Source: Flavisericum labens
GTDB lineage: Bacteria; Bacteroidota; Bacteroidia; Flavobacteriales; Flavobacteriaceae
NCBI RefSeq assembly: GCF_045446075.1
Contig: NZ_JBJJBQ010000002.1
Span: 124,001-188,000 of the forward strand
DNA length: 64,000 nucleotides
Direction: 5' to 3'
Positions 8,771 through 17,538 of the stretch are shown here, one piece after another. The notes under the pieces are model-generated. The model ran no database searches, had not been told where the DNA came from, and saw only the letters and a program-made list of their open reading frames with translations. Both the position numbers and the translations under genes were made by a program. Within the stretch, counting starts at the first letter, position 1; every line of letters begins with the position of its first letter.

Positions 8771-10042
8771 ATGCAAGAAGACTTCCTACATTATATTTGG
8801 AAACATAGGAAATTTCAAATTAGTAACTTCAATACCACTTCTGGAGAGTATATTGCTGTGGTTTCCACAGGGCAACATAATTTTAATTCGGGACCAGATT
8901 TTTTTAATGCCCAATTAAAAATCGATGACCAACTGTGGGCTGGTAATGTTGAAATTCATGTAAAATCGTCCGATTGGTTTTTGCATAACCACGAGCAAGA
9001 CCCTATATACGATAATGTGATTTTACATGTGGTTTGGGAGCATGATACTGAAGTGTTTAGAAAAGACAATACGCCCATTCCAACTCTCCAGTTAAAGGAT
9101 TATGTAGATGATGACATTTTAGACAATTACAATAAGTTATTTTCAAGACAAAACAGATGGATTAATTGCGAAAATGATTTTAATTCTGTTGATGATTTTG
9201 TTCTAAGCCATTGGAAGGAGCGTTTGTTTTTTGAACGTTTGGAAAGAAAATCGGAAACTATTAAAACATTACTGGATGCATCAAAAAATGACTGGGAAGC
9301 AGTATTGTTTAAAATGTTAGCCAAAAATTTTGGACTAAAAGTAAACGGAGAACCGTTTATGAGCATGGCACAATCATTTGATTTTTCTATTCTTAGGAAA
9401 ACACAATCAAATTTACTGACCTTGGAAGCCTTGTTTATAGGTCAATCCGACTTGTTAAGTACTGATGCCGAAGGAACTTACCATAAAAGTTTGGTGGATG
9501 AATACAACTTTTTAAAACAAAAATTTAAATTGAATAACAGGCAAGTTGCCCCCGTGCAGTTTTTTAGATTGCGTCCTCCAAACTTTCCAACCATCCGCTT
9601 GTCTCAATTGGCAAATTTATACTATGAGCACCAAAATTTGTTTTCAAAAGTTAATGAGGCCAAATGTTTAGATGACTTTTATGATATTTTCAATGTGTCA
9701 ACTTCCGACTTTTGGAAAACCCACTACACCTTTAAAAAAGAATCCAAATCTTCAGAAAAGAAGTTAACAAAATCATTTATTGATTTATTAGTCATCAATA
9801 CCATTTTGCCTTTAAAACTTAGCTATGCTAAACATAAAGGTGAGTCCAAAGTGGATGCTATAGTTAAAGTAGCATCAGCCATAAAATCTGAAAAAAATAG
9901 TATTGTAGAAAAGTTTAATGGGTTACGTTCTATTTCGCAATCTGCACTCGATTCACAAGCGCTTATTCAACTTAAAACAAGCTATTGTGATAAACATAAA
10001 TGCTTGCAGTGTGCTGTAGGCAATCAACTTTTAAACAAATAA
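8771..10042 (+). CDS. DUF2851 family protein
   Basis: The start is the ATG at 8771 (MQEDFLHYIWKHRKF), which is where family members begin, giving 423 residues; a start at 8696 would run into the divergent promoter region. Conserved segments include GQHNFNSGPDFFNAQLKI, WAGNVEIHVKSSDW and NVILHVVWEHD near the N-terminus, and a C-terminal CDKHKCLQCAVGNQLL cysteine cluster. The D/E-x-K-like arrangement in the first segments is reminiscent of restriction-endonuclease-fold proteins, but that is my inference. The family is common in Bacteroidota and has no known function. Confidence 0.8.
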   Translation: MQEDFLHYIWKHRKFQISNFNTTSGEYIAVVSTGQHNFNSGPDFFNAQLKIDDQLWAGNVEIHVKSSDWFLHNHEQDPIYDNVILHVVWEHDTEVFRKDNTPIPTLQLKDYVDDDILDNYNKLFSRQNRWINCENDFNSVDDFVLSHWKERLFFERLERKSETIKTLLDASKNDWEAVLFKMLAKNFGLKVNGEPFMSMAQSFDFSILRKTQSNLLTLEALFIGQSDLLSTDAEGTYHKSLVDEYNFLKQKFKLNNRQVAPVQFFRLRPPNFPTIRLSQLANLYYEHQNLFSKVNEAKCLDDFYDIFNVSTSDFWKTHYTFKKESKSSEKKLTKSFIDLLVINTILPLKLSYAKHKGESKVDAIVKVASAIKSEKNSIVEKFNGLRSISQSALDSQALIQLKTSYCDKHKCLQCAVGNQLLNK

Positions 10043-10078
10043 ACTTTTAAAGCAATAAACTAAATATTAAATTGCAGC

Positions 10079-10306
10079 ATGAAAAACATCTATAAACCAT
10101 TATTGTTTTTTCAAAAGCATGGGTACTATGTTTGTCAGCGTATCGCTGATAGATTGGGTATTCGGGCAAAAGTAGTGCGAACTTCTTTTATGTATTTAAC
10201 CTTTGTAACACTTGGTTTTGGGTTTGCGCTTTATTTATTTTTGGCTTTCTGGATGCGCATAAAAGATTTGGTTTACACAAAACGCTCATCGGTATTTGAT
10301 TTGTAA
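10079..10306 (+). CDS. PspC-domain small membrane protein
   Basis: A 75-residue PspC-like protein: an amphipathic start (YKPLLFFQKHGYYVCQRIAD), the RLGIRAKVVRTSFMYLTFVT core and one membrane helix (GFGFALYLFLAFWMRI). PspC family proteins take part in envelope-stress sensing with PspA/PspB in proteobacteria; this stand-alone form is common in flavobacteria and its partner is unknown. It is 36 bp after the DUF2851 gene and 5 bp before the potassium channel gene, so a shared transcript with the channel is likely. Confidence 0.8.
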   Translation: MKNIYKPLLFFQKHGYYVCQRIADRLGIRAKVVRTSFMYLTFVTLGFGFALYLFLAFWMRIKDLVYTKRSSVFDL

Positions 10307-10311
10307 TCTTT

Positions 10312-11331
10312 ATGAACCCACTAATTAGATTCTTTAGAACCAAAATTTACACTGCTGTATTTCTACTTGGAATCATTTTGTTAATTGGTGTTGCCGGATA
10401 TAAAATGATTTCTGGGTATTCTTGGGTAGATGCCCTATACATGACTGTTATTACTATGACTACCGTAGGTTTTGGCGAGGTGGTTCCGCTTAACGATACA
10501 TCCAAGATTTTTACGATTTTCTTAATTTTAGCAAGCGTAGTTATTGTAGGTTATGCCCTGTCTATTATTACCGAATACATTTTAAGCAAAAACGATATTG
10601 AAGAATTAAAATACAAAAAAATGCAAAAACAAATAGATAGTTATATTAACCATATTGTTATTTGCGGATATGGAAGAAACGGTAAGCAGGCCGCTAGAAA
10701 ACTTAGAGCTTACAACAAACAGTTTATTGTAATTGAAAAGGATAAAGAGGTGGAAGAGCGTCTTCAACTTGACGATGTACCATATGTTATTGGAAATGCC
10801 AATGAAGATGAGGTGCTTAACATGGCGGGGGTAGATAGGGCTTCGTGTTTTATTTCAGCTTTGCCAAATGATGCTGATAATTTGTTCGTGGTACTTTCTG
10901 CTAGACAACTTAATAAGTCGATAAGCATTATAAGCAGAGCATCAAATGAATCATCTTATGAGAAGTTGAAGTTTGCAGGAGCCAACAATGTAATTTTACC
11001 TGATAAAATTGGGGGAGACCACATGGCATCCTTAGTTGTCGTGCCCGGTTTAATGGAGTTTATTGATAATTTGTCCATCGTTGGTAAATCAAATATTAAT
11101 ATAGAAGAGGTTGCCGTAGAAAAACTATACAACACCAAAGAACCCAAAACAATAAAGGATTTAGACTTAAGAAGAAAAACGGGCTGTACTGTTATAGGTT
11201 ATAAAAACGAAAATGGTGAATATATTGTGAACCCCGAGGCTGAATTAAGATTAGCTCCAAATTCTAAAATTATTGTGTTGGGTCGCCCAGAGCAAATAGA
11301 AGCTCTAAATTCGGAGTACGACATAGATTAG
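10312..11331 (+). CDS. Two-helix potassium channel with TrkA-N/RCK domain
   Basis: A 339-residue channel. The order is helix 1 (TAVFLLGIILLIGVAGY), pore loop with selectivity filter TTVGFGE (50-56), helix 2 (IFTIFLILASVVIVGYALSII), then a TrkA-N NAD-binding domain starting at HIVICGYGRNGKQAARKL (about 112) and a C-terminal TrkA-C-like domain ending near 335. This is the MthK/Kch architecture in which cytoplasmic RCK domains gate the pore in response to ligand. It follows the PspC gene by 5 bp. An ion role in turgor or pH control is inferred from the family. Confidence 0.9.
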   Translation: MNPLIRFFRTKIYTAVFLLGIILLIGVAGYKMISGYSWVDALYMTVITMTTVGFGEVVPLNDTSKIFTIFLILASVVIVGYALSIITEYILSKNDIEELKYKKMQKQIDSYINHIVICGYGRNGKQAARKLRAYNKQFIVIEKDKEVEERLQLDDVPYVIGNANEDEVLNMAGVDRASCFISALPNDADNLFVVLSARQLNKSISIISRASNESSYEKLKFAGANNVILPDKIGGDHMASLVVVPGLMEFIDNLSIVGKSNINIEEVAVEKLYNTKEPKTIKDLDLRRKTGCTVIGYKNENGEYIVNPEAELRLAPNSKIIVLGRPEQIEALNSEYDID

Positions 11332-11437
11332 CGGATTGCCTATTTTAACAGAACTAGTTTTAACAGATCATTTTTTTTTAGCATATTGCTACTTTTTAAA
11401 ATAAATCTTTAAATATAATTTACTAATTATACAATTT

Positions 11438-13054
11438 ATGAAGAAATATCTTCTTTCTATATTTTCAATATTAATTCCATTTTTAACCTTTGCGCAAGAA
11501 ACAACCTCTGAAAAAATCGATAGGATTTTTAAAGATTACACTGGTTGGTTTGTAGATGCTATTTTTTACGAAGTTCCGTTTTCAGAAACCTATCAAATTC
11601 CTTGGGTTTTAATTGTTCTAGTTGGTGGAGCAGTATTTTTTACGCTTTATTTTAGGTTTATAAACTTTACTGGTTTTAGAACGGCCATACGTGTAGTTCA
11701 GGGCAAATATGAAGATATCGAAAAGCATGGGGTTGATAGCCTATATGGAGACCAAACTCCTGGCGGAGATGTTTTTGAAACGATAAGAGATGAAAGTGTA
11801 GAAGGCGAAGTATCGCACTTTCAGGCTTTAACGGCAGCGCTTTCTGCAACCGTAGGTTTAGGAAATATTGCAGGTGTGGCCGTGGCATTATCTATTGGTG
11901 GCCCAGGCGCAACATTTTGGATGATAATGGCGGGGCTTTTGGGAATGGCTTCAAAATTTGCCGAATGTACTTTAGGTGTAAAATATAGAGATGTTGGTGA
12001 CGATGGTACTGTTTATGGTGGCCCTATGTATTATTTAACCAAAGGTTTTGGTGAAAAAGGCATGAAAGGTTTCGGTAGGGTACTCGCCGTATTATTTGCC
12101 ATTTTTGTTATTGGAGGGTCATTTGGCGGCGGAAATATGTTTCAAGCCAATCAAGCAGCGGCGCAATTTATCAAATTGTTTGATTTTCAAAGTGCAAACG
12201 CAGGCATGTATTTTGGTATTGTAATGGCTTTTTTTGTAGCTATCGTTATCATAGGAGGTATAAAAAGAATTGCCTCGGTAACCGAAAAAGTAGTGCCATT
12301 TATGGCTGGTATTTACGTATTGGCGGCATTGATAATTTTGGGTGCAAATTGGCACTTAATTGATGATGCTTTCGGATTGATTTACGAAGGTGCTTTTTCA
12401 GGATTAGGTATTGCCGGCGGATTGGTTGGTGTGATGATTCAAGGTATTAGAAGAGGCGCGTTTTCTAACGAAGCAGGGGTTGGTAGTGCTGCCATTGCAC
12501 ACTCTGCCGTTCGCACAAAATACCCAGCTAGTGAGGGTATTGTGGCACTTTTGGAACCTTTTGTTGATACGGTGGTTATTTGTACCATGACTGCTTTAGT
12601 GATTGTAATCACCAATTTTGATGGCCAGTTTATGGAATACGGTGTCCCAATAAAAGAAGGTGTTGAGTTTACGGCATCAGCCTTCGATTCGGTAATACCA
12701 CATTTCTCAATCATATTGACCATAGCAGTTATTCTATTTGCATTTTCTACCATGATATCTTGGTCTTATTACGGTATGCAAGGTTGGGTGTTTTTGTTCG
12801 GAAAAGGAAAAATTAGTGATTTAGCATATAAAATACTGTTTTTGTTTTTTGTAGTTGTGGGAGCATCCATTAGTCTTGGAGCAGTAATAGATTTCTCTGA
12901 TGCTATGATTTTTGCCATGGTAGTGCCGAATATAATCGGCGTTGTTGTATTATCGCCAGTTATTAGCAAGGAACTCAAAAAGTACATGAAAGCCATAAAT
13001 GTAAAGAAAGAAGCTATGGAGGAAGGTGCTGAAGACCTTACTAAGCATATGTAA
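11438..13054 (+). CDS. Alanine/sodium (AGCS) symporter
   Basis: A 538-residue multi-spanning membrane protein of the alanine or glycine:cation symporter family. An N-terminal signal-like segment (LLSIFSILIPFLTFAQ) precedes the usual body, an extra found in many flavobacterial members. Family landmarks are SATVGLGNIAGVAVALSIGG, GPMYYLTKGFG, GGSFGGGNMFQANQ and RRGAFSNEAGVGSAAIAH. It imports alanine (or a related neutral amino acid) with Na+. It is 20 bp before the helix-hairpin-helix gene. Confidence 0.9.
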   Translation: MKKYLLSIFSILIPFLTFAQETTSEKIDRIFKDYTGWFVDAIFYEVPFSETYQIPWVLIVLVGGAVFFTLYFRFINFTGFRTAIRVVQGKYEDIEKHGVDSLYGDQTPGGDVFETIRDESVEGEVSHFQALTAALSATVGLGNIAGVAVALSIGGPGATFWMIMAGLLGMASKFAECTLGVKYRDVGDDGTVYGGPMYYLTKGFGEKGMKGFGRVLAVLFAIFVIGGSFGGGNMFQANQAAAQFIKLFDFQSANAGMYFGIVMAFFVAIVIIGGIKRIASVTEKVVPFMAGIYVLAALIILGANWHLIDDAFGLIYEGAFSGLGIAGGLVGVMIQGIRRGAFSNEAGVGSAAIAHSAVRTKYPASEGIVALLEPFVDTVVICTMTALVIVITNFDGQFMEYGVPIKEGVEFTASAFDSVIPHFSIILTIAVILFAFSTMISWSYYGMQGWVFLFGKGKISDLAYKILFLFFVVVGASISLGAVIDFSDAMIFAMVVPNIIGVVVLSPVISKELKKYMKAINVKKEAMEEGAEDLTKHM

Positions 13055-13073
13055 TAACTAAACTAAATATATT

Positions 13074-13952
13074 ATGAAATCCCATTTCAAGTTTTCTAAA
13101 GAACAGCGAAATGGGATTTTTTTATTGCTCTTCCTTATCATTGTATTTCAGTGTGTTTGTTTTTTTGTCGACTTTTCTTCTGAGGACATTCAAGTTGACC
13201 AAAAAGAACTATCAAAATTCATCAAAGAGATAGATTCGCTCAAACAAGTGAAAATAGAAGAGAGCAAGCCAAAAATCTATCCGTTTAACCCCAATTTTAT
13301 AACAGATTTTAAAGGCTCAACTTTAGGAATGAGCAACGAAGAAATTGATAGGTTGTTGGAATTTAGAAAACAGGATAAATGGGTTAATTCTCCTGAACAA
13401 TTTCAAGAAGTTACTCAAATTTCAGACTCTTTATTAGCAGTTATTTCGCCATATTTTAAATTTCCTGATTGGGTAGCCAATCCCAAACGAACATCAAACT
13501 ATTCAACTTATAGTAACAAGCCAAAAACATATGCCCAAAAGATAGACCTTAACAAGGCAACAGCTCAACAACTTCAAAAAGTAAATGGTTTGGGCAAAGT
13601 GCTTTCAGAGCGTATTTTAAAGTTTAGAAATAAACTTGGAGGTGGTTTTATTGCCGATGTTCAGCTTTATGATGTTTACGGTTTAACCCCAGAGGTCATT
13701 CAGAAAATAACAAGTGATTTTACAGTAAAAACTCCAGGTAATATTGAAAAAATTGATTTAAATACGGCCAACGTTAATCAATTGGTTACTGTTCCACATA
13801 TTGATTATGATTTAGCTGCCGATATTTTAGAACAGCGTAAATTGCGCGAAGGCTTTCAAACAATGGACGAATTAAATAAAGTAAAAAACTTTCCTTCAAA
13901 TAAAATAAAGATAATTGAATTATATTTGCATCTTGAAAAAGAAAATAGATGA
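13074..13952 (+). CDS. Helix-hairpin-helix (ComEA-like) membrane-anchored protein
   Basis: A 292-residue protein with an N-terminal membrane anchor (GIFLLLFLIIVFQCVCFFVDF, about 14-34) and three helix-hairpin-helix units: one near 80-125, a second with KIDLNKATAQQLQKVNGLGK (about 158-177) and a third with KIDLNTANVNQLVTVPHIDY. ComEA binds DNA during natural competence; this architecture is common in Bacteroidota, but competence is not shown. It overlaps the acyl-CoA dehydrogenase start by 4 bp (ATGA), so the two are translationally coupled. Confidence 0.8.
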   Translation: MKSHFKFSKEQRNGIFLLLFLIIVFQCVCFFVDFSSEDIQVDQKELSKFIKEIDSLKQVKIEESKPKIYPFNPNFITDFKGSTLGMSNEEIDRLLEFRKQDKWVNSPEQFQEVTQISDSLLAVISPYFKFPDWVANPKRTSNYSTYSNKPKTYAQKIDLNKATAQQLQKVNGLGKVLSERILKFRNKLGGGFIADVQLYDVYGLTPEVIQKITSDFTVKTPGNIEKIDLNTANVNQLVTVPHIDYDLAADILEQRKLREGFQTMDELNKVKNFPSNKIKIIELYLHLEKENR

Positions 13953-15118
13953 ATAGTATGTACTTCACCGAAGAGCATGGTCTTTTTAGAAAAAGCCTAC
14001 AAGATTTTTTAAATAAAGAAGTGGTGCCTCATATAGAAAAGTGGGAAGAAACAGGAAATATCGACCGTTCTATTTGGAAGAAATTTGGCGATATGGGCTT
14101 TTTCGGTATCAACTATCCAGAAGCCTATGGAGGAATGAATCTGGATTTGTTTTACACCGTAATTCTACTTGAAGAACTTCAAAAAATAAACTCAGGTGGT
14201 TTTGCTGCCGCTATTTGGGCGCACGCTTATTTGGCTATGACGCATTTAAATGTAGAAGGAAGTGAAGACATTAAACAAAACTATTTAGCACCAAGTATCA
14301 CTGGAGATAAAATTGGTTGCTTGTGCATTACAGAGCCTTTCGGCGGAAGCGATGTAGCAGGAATGAGAACTACGGCGGTTAAAGATGGCGACGGCTACAT
14401 TATAAATGGTTCAAAAACATTTATCACTAACGGGGTGATTAGCGATTATTTGGTAGTAGCTGCCAAAACAAACCCAGAGTTGGGCAATAAAGGTATAAGT
14501 ATATTTTTAATTGATAGGGAAACCAAAGGGGTATCTGCCACGAAATTGGATAAGTTGGGCTGGCGTGCTTCTGATACTGGTGAAATAGCTTTTGATAATG
14601 TAAAAATACCGAGTGACAATTTAATGGGAGAAGAAGGTAAGGGCTTTTCTTATATTATGCAGCACTTTTCATTAGAGCGTTTAATTATGGGAGTTAATGC
14701 TCATGCCCGTGCTGAATATGCTTTAGAGTACGCTCTGGAATATATGAACGAACGCCATGCTTTTGGTCATTCAATTGATAAGTTTCAGGCTTTAAGGCAT
14801 ACGATTGCGGACTTATATACCGAAATGGAGGTTTGTAAAGCTTTTAATTATTCCGTTGCCTTTAGGTTGGATAGGGGAGAGTATGTGGTGAAGGAAGCTA
14901 CTATGTCTAAACTCAAATCAACGAAAATGGCCGATGAGGTTATTTATCAATGTTTGCAATTTTTGGGCGGTTACGGCTATATGGAAGATTACCCTATGGC
15001 TCGTTTGTTCCGTGATAGCCGATTAGGGCCAATTGGTGGTGGAACATCAGAAATTTTACGTGAAATTATCGCTAAAATCATAATCGATAAGAAAGAATAT
15101 CGACCAGCTACAAAGTAA
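13949..15118 (+). CDS. Acyl-CoA dehydrogenase, long-chain-type active site
   Basis: A 389-residue flavoenzyme that oxidises an acyl-CoA to the trans-2-enoyl-CoA. Landmarks are CITEPFGGSDVAGM (FAD/substrate), GSKTFITNG, ERHAFGHSIDKFQALRH and FLGGYGYMEDYPMARLFRD. In short- and medium-chain enzymes the base is the Glu of YEGT; here that site reads GGGTSEIL. A Glu is instead at position 256 (RAEYALEY), which aligns with the base of long-chain/isovaleryl-type enzymes. I infer a long- or branched-chain substrate. The start overlaps the HhH gene by 4 bp; an ATG 9 bp later is also possible. Confidence 0.85.
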   Translation: MNSMYFTEEHGLFRKSLQDFLNKEVVPHIEKWEETGNIDRSIWKKFGDMGFFGINYPEAYGGMNLDLFYTVILLEELQKINSGGFAAAIWAHAYLAMTHLNVEGSEDIKQNYLAPSITGDKIGCLCITEPFGGSDVAGMRTTAVKDGDGYIINGSKTFITNGVISDYLVVAAKTNPELGNKGISIFLIDRETKGVSATKLDKLGWRASDTGEIAFDNVKIPSDNLMGEEGKGFSYIMQHFSLERLIMGVNAHARAEYALEYALEYMNERHAFGHSIDKFQALRHTIADLYTEMEVCKAFNYSVAFRLDRGEYVVKEATMSKLKSTKMADEVIYQCLQFLGGYGYMEDYPMARLFRDSRLGPIGGGTSEILREIIAKIIIDKKEYRPATK

Positions 15119-15227
15119 GATGATTGTTGTTTTGGCGAAAATGTTATAACATTATTAGCCGAAATTATTGTTTATAAAAAGGAGTTTAAGCCAGCGACTT
15201 AGGTAGAGCTCTTTAAAGCGTCTGCAA

Positions 15228-15674
15228 TTAACCTCGTTTTTTTAATTCGGCCTGTCTCATGGGCATCGAGTCGATTATTTCGAAGAGTTTTTCTTTGATT
15301 AAAACCTTTTTTTGTTGAAGTTTTATTCCTCCATCCAACCCGATTAGAAGTACTTCAAACTTTATATTTTTGTTCAATACTCGTTTGGTCAATGTTTCAG
15401 ATATCTTGCCAGAATGGTTTAACTTACTATTTGAATAATCAATATATTGAAATTTGTCCCCAGTAATTTTATACATTACTATTTTTCTATCAATTAGTTC
15501 CCTAGTTGAATTCCTAAACTCTTGAAGTTGTTTTTGAGATGTATTCGAATCTATTTCTGATGCTTTTATAATCACTATTCTGTGCTTCCATTTATGGGTT
15601 TCCAAGTTTTGTCCATAAAAATTGAAATATGAAAAACAGGCTATGATTAATTTGATTGCAATATTTATTTTCAT
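15228..15674 (-). CDS. DUF4174 protein, secreted
   Basis: A 148-residue protein with a signal peptide (NIAIKLIIACFSYFNFYG) and the DUF4174 landmarks: WKHRIVIIKA at the start of the mature part, LIGLDGGIKLQ in the middle and IDSMPMRQAELKKRG at the C-terminus. The fold is probably thioredoxin-like without redox cysteines. The function is unknown. It is monocistronic, and divergent from rpsU across 204 bp. Confidence 0.75.
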   Translation of the reverse strand: MKINIAIKLIIACFSYFNFYGQNLETHKWKHRIVIIKASEIDSNTSQKQLQEFRNSTRELIDRKIVMYKITGDKFQYIDYSNSKLNHSGKISETLTKRVLNKNIKFEVLLIGLDGGIKLQQKKVLIKEKLFEIIDSMPMRQAELKKRG

Positions 15675-15810
15675 TTCTTAGATTATTACTTATAAGTAGT
15701 GAGGGGGTAAAACAAGTTGAACATAAACATAATATAGGGTATAAATTTTTCTTTGTCAAGCCTTTGGTGAAAACTGGATTTAATTTTTTCTATAAAAAAA
15801 TAATGTTTAA

Positions 15811-15840
15811 TTGTAGATTTAAAATTAGTTTTTATATTTG
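15811..15840 (+). promoter_or_regulatory. rpsU promoter
   Basis: TTG (15811-15813), 19 bp, then TATATTTG (15833-15840): a full match to the Bacteroidota -33/-7 consensus. Transcription would begin near 15845, about 34 nt before the ATG. Confidence 0.75.
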
Positions 15841-15862
15841 CAGCCTGAAAATTCTAAAAGAG

Positions 15863-15868
15863 AGGAGG
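15863..15868 (+). promoter_or_regulatory. Strong Shine-Dalgarno of rpsU
   Basis: AGGAGG inside AGAGGAGGTT, 10 nt before the ATG at 15879. It stands out because almost no other gene in the window has a Shine-Dalgarno. In flavobacteria, ribosomes hide their anti-Shine-Dalgarno with help from bS21, and rpsU is known as an exception that carries a strong SD, allowing ribosomes lacking bS21 to favour its mRNA. Confidence 0.8.
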
Positions 15869-15878
15869 TTAAGACACT

Positions 15879-16073
15879 ATGTTAATAATACCCATTAAAG
15901 AAGGAGAAAATATAGATAGAGCGTTAAAGCGTTTTAAAAGAAAGTTCGATAGAACCGGAACAAAACGTGCATTGCAGTCTCGCAAGCAATTTAATAAGCC
16001 TTCTGTTTTACGTAGAGCTCAAGTTCAAAAAGCACAGTACATCCAACAGTTAAGAGATGCAGAAGATATATAA
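15879..16073 (+). CDS. rpsU: 30S ribosomal protein bS21
   Basis: A 64-residue basic protein: MLIIPIKEGENIDRALKRFK, then KFDRTGTKRALQSRKQF and a C-terminal RAQVQKAQYIQQ segment, typical of bS21. It sits on the 30S platform near the 3' end of 16S rRNA. The flavobacterial form helps sequester the anti-Shine-Dalgarno. It has its own promoter at 15811-15840 and its own terminator at 16095-16121, so it is probably a single-gene unit under feedback control through its strong SD. Confidence 0.95.
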   Translation: MLIIPIKEGENIDRALKRFKRKFDRTGTKRALQSRKQFNKPSVLRRAQVQKAQYIQQLRDAEDI

Positions 16074-16094
16074 ATTTATCTTTTGAATAATATT

Positions 16095-16121
16095 AATCCC
16101 GCCTTGAGCGGGATTTTTTTT
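16095..16121 (+). terminator. Intrinsic terminator of rpsU
   Basis: Stem AATCCCGC/GCGGGATT with loop CTTGA, running into a run of T. It lies 22 bp after the rpsU stop. Confidence 0.85.
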
Positions 16122-16207
16122 GCTTCAAATTATCAGATTAGAACACAATCAAATTAAAGTTGTGAGTTGCACTTTAAACTTTTAACTTTAAACCTTTATC
16201 ACGTTTT

Positions 16208-17098
16208 ATGTCCTTAAATCCATTTATAGATTATTTGTTGTTAGAAAAGAACTACTCTAAATTAACCGTTAGGGCTTACCAAACGGATATTGAGAGTTTC
16301 TCGGAATTTATTGAAGCTGAATATGGGACCAAATCCATCCAAAAGATTAATTATCAGCAGATAAGAAGTTGGATTGTTCAATTGGTAGAAAATGGTGTGA
16401 GCAATAGAAGTGTTAACCGAAAAGTGTCGGCATTAAGCACCTACTATAAATTTCTTTTAAAGGTTGGTGACATTGATCTCAATCCATTGGGAAAGCACCG
16501 GGCATTAAAAACCAGTAAAAAAGTGCAGGTGCCATTTTCAGAAGCCGAAATAAAAACAGTTTTGGACGATTTGAATTTTGGAGATGATTTTGATAGCGTA
16601 CGTAACAAATTCATTATAGAGCTCTTTTATTCAACGGGTATAAGAAGGATAGAACTGGTAGAGCTAAAGCTGTCAAGTTTAGATCTTGATAATAAAACCT
16701 TAAAAGTTTTAGGAAAACGAAATAAAGAACGCATCGTTCCGTTATTAAATTCAGTAGTTAAAACGGCGTTTGATTATTTAGAGAAAAGGATTAATCTTCC
16801 AAGTATTTCAGATGAGAATAATTTGCTTTTAACGAAAAAGGGAGTTAAAATATATGAAACGCTTGTGTACAGAATAATAAATGATTATTTTAGTTTGGCA
16901 TCGTCAAAAGTAAAAAAGAGTCCGCATATACTCAGGCACTCTTTTGCCACGCATTTGTTAAACCAAGGTGCAGATTTAAACGCTGTTAAAGAACTTTTAG
17001 GGCACTCTAGCTTAGCTGCTACCCAGGTTTATACCCATAATAGTATAGCAGAATTAAAAAAAGTACATGTTAATGCGCACCCAAGAAGCAAAAAGTAG
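16208..17098 (+). CDS. xerC: Tyrosine recombinase XerC
   Basis: A 296-residue tyrosine recombinase with the N-terminal SAM-like DNA-binding domain (1-95) and the catalytic domain. Catalytic residues are R146 (STGIRRIEL), H240 and R243 (PHILRHSFATH), H266 (LLGHSSLA) and nucleophile Y275 (TQVYTH). With XerD it resolves chromosome dimers at dif near the terminus. The length is standard and the housekeeping context argues against an integrase of a mobile element. It is 36 bp before hpf. Confidence 0.9.
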   Translation: MSLNPFIDYLLLEKNYSKLTVRAYQTDIESFSEFIEAEYGTKSIQKINYQQIRSWIVQLVENGVSNRSVNRKVSALSTYYKFLLKVGDIDLNPLGKHRALKTSKKVQVPFSEAEIKTVLDDLNFGDDFDSVRNKFIIELFYSTGIRRIELVELKLSSLDLDNKTLKVLGKRNKERIVPLLNSVVKTAFDYLEKRINLPSISDENNLLLTKKGVKIYETLVYRIINDYFSLASSKVKKSPHILRHSFATHLLNQGADLNAVKELLGHSSLAATQVYTHNSIAELKKVHVNAHPRSKK

Positions 17099-17134
17099 CG
17101 CGATGTATATTGTCTAACCAAAAAGAGTATTAGT

Positions 17135-17437
17135 ATGAAAGTAAACACGCAATCAGTGAATTTTAATGCAGACCAGAAATTGATAAACTTTATCCAAAAG
17201 CGAATGGATAAATTGGATATGTTTTATGATAAGGTTATAAAATCAGATGTGTTTTTAAAGGTTGAAAATACGAGTCAAAAAGAAAATAAAATTTTTGAAG
17301 CGAGAGTGAGTGTTCCTGGTGATAGTTTTGTGGTAAAAAAACAATGTAAAAGTTTTGAAGAGGGTACTGATATGGCTGTTGCATCCCTAGAAAGACAGCT
17401 TAAAAAACGAAAAGAAAAATTAAGAACACATTTATAA
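17135..17437 (+). CDS. hpf: Ribosome hibernation/stability factor, HPF/RaiA family
   Basis: A 100-residue short-form HPF/RaiA protein: MKVNTQSVNFNADQKLINFI, a KLDMFYDKVIKSDVFLKVE strand, and SFEEGTDMAVASLERQLKKRK at the C-terminus, with a basic tail. It binds the 30S decoding region and stabilises idle ribosomes in slow growth. It lacks the long C-terminal dimerisation domain of long HPF. It follows xerC and precedes the tRNA cluster. Confidence 0.9.
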   Translation: MKVNTQSVNFNADQKLINFIQKRMDKLDMFYDKVIKSDVFLKVENTSQKENKIFEARVSVPGDSFVVKKQCKSFEEGTDMAVASLERQLKKRKEKLRTHL

Positions 17438-17458
17438 TAAAATTTCTTTAAAAATGTT

Positions 17459-17487
17459 TTGAATAAAATAAAAAATCTATACATTTG
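17459..17487 (+). promoter_or_regulatory. Promoter of the tRNA-tuf cluster
   Basis: TTG (17459-17461, part of TTTG), 18 bp, then TACATTTG (17480-17487). This is a close match to the Bacteroidota consensus and the best candidate for transcription of the Thr-Tyr-Gly-Thr-tuf unit. Confidence 0.7.
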
Positions 17488-17491
17488 CAGT

Positions 17492-17517
17492 CCGTTAGAA
17501 ATAACGGGCTTTTTTTT
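17492..17517 (+). terminator. Terminator-like hairpin between promoter and tRNA-Thr
   Basis: CCGTTA/TAACGG with a GAAA tetraloop, then GC and eight T. It lies directly downstream of the tRNA promoter and 22 bp before the tRNA. It may end hpf readthrough or act as an attenuator or leader hairpin; see findings. Confidence 0.6.
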
Positions 17518-17538
17518 ATGCTCAAAAGTATAAAAAAT

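Noticed and set aside
16208..17098. Tyrosine recombinase as an integrase of a mobile element next to tRNA genes
   Set aside because: Length and residues are those of XerC, and the neighbours are housekeeping genes; no element boundaries are seen.
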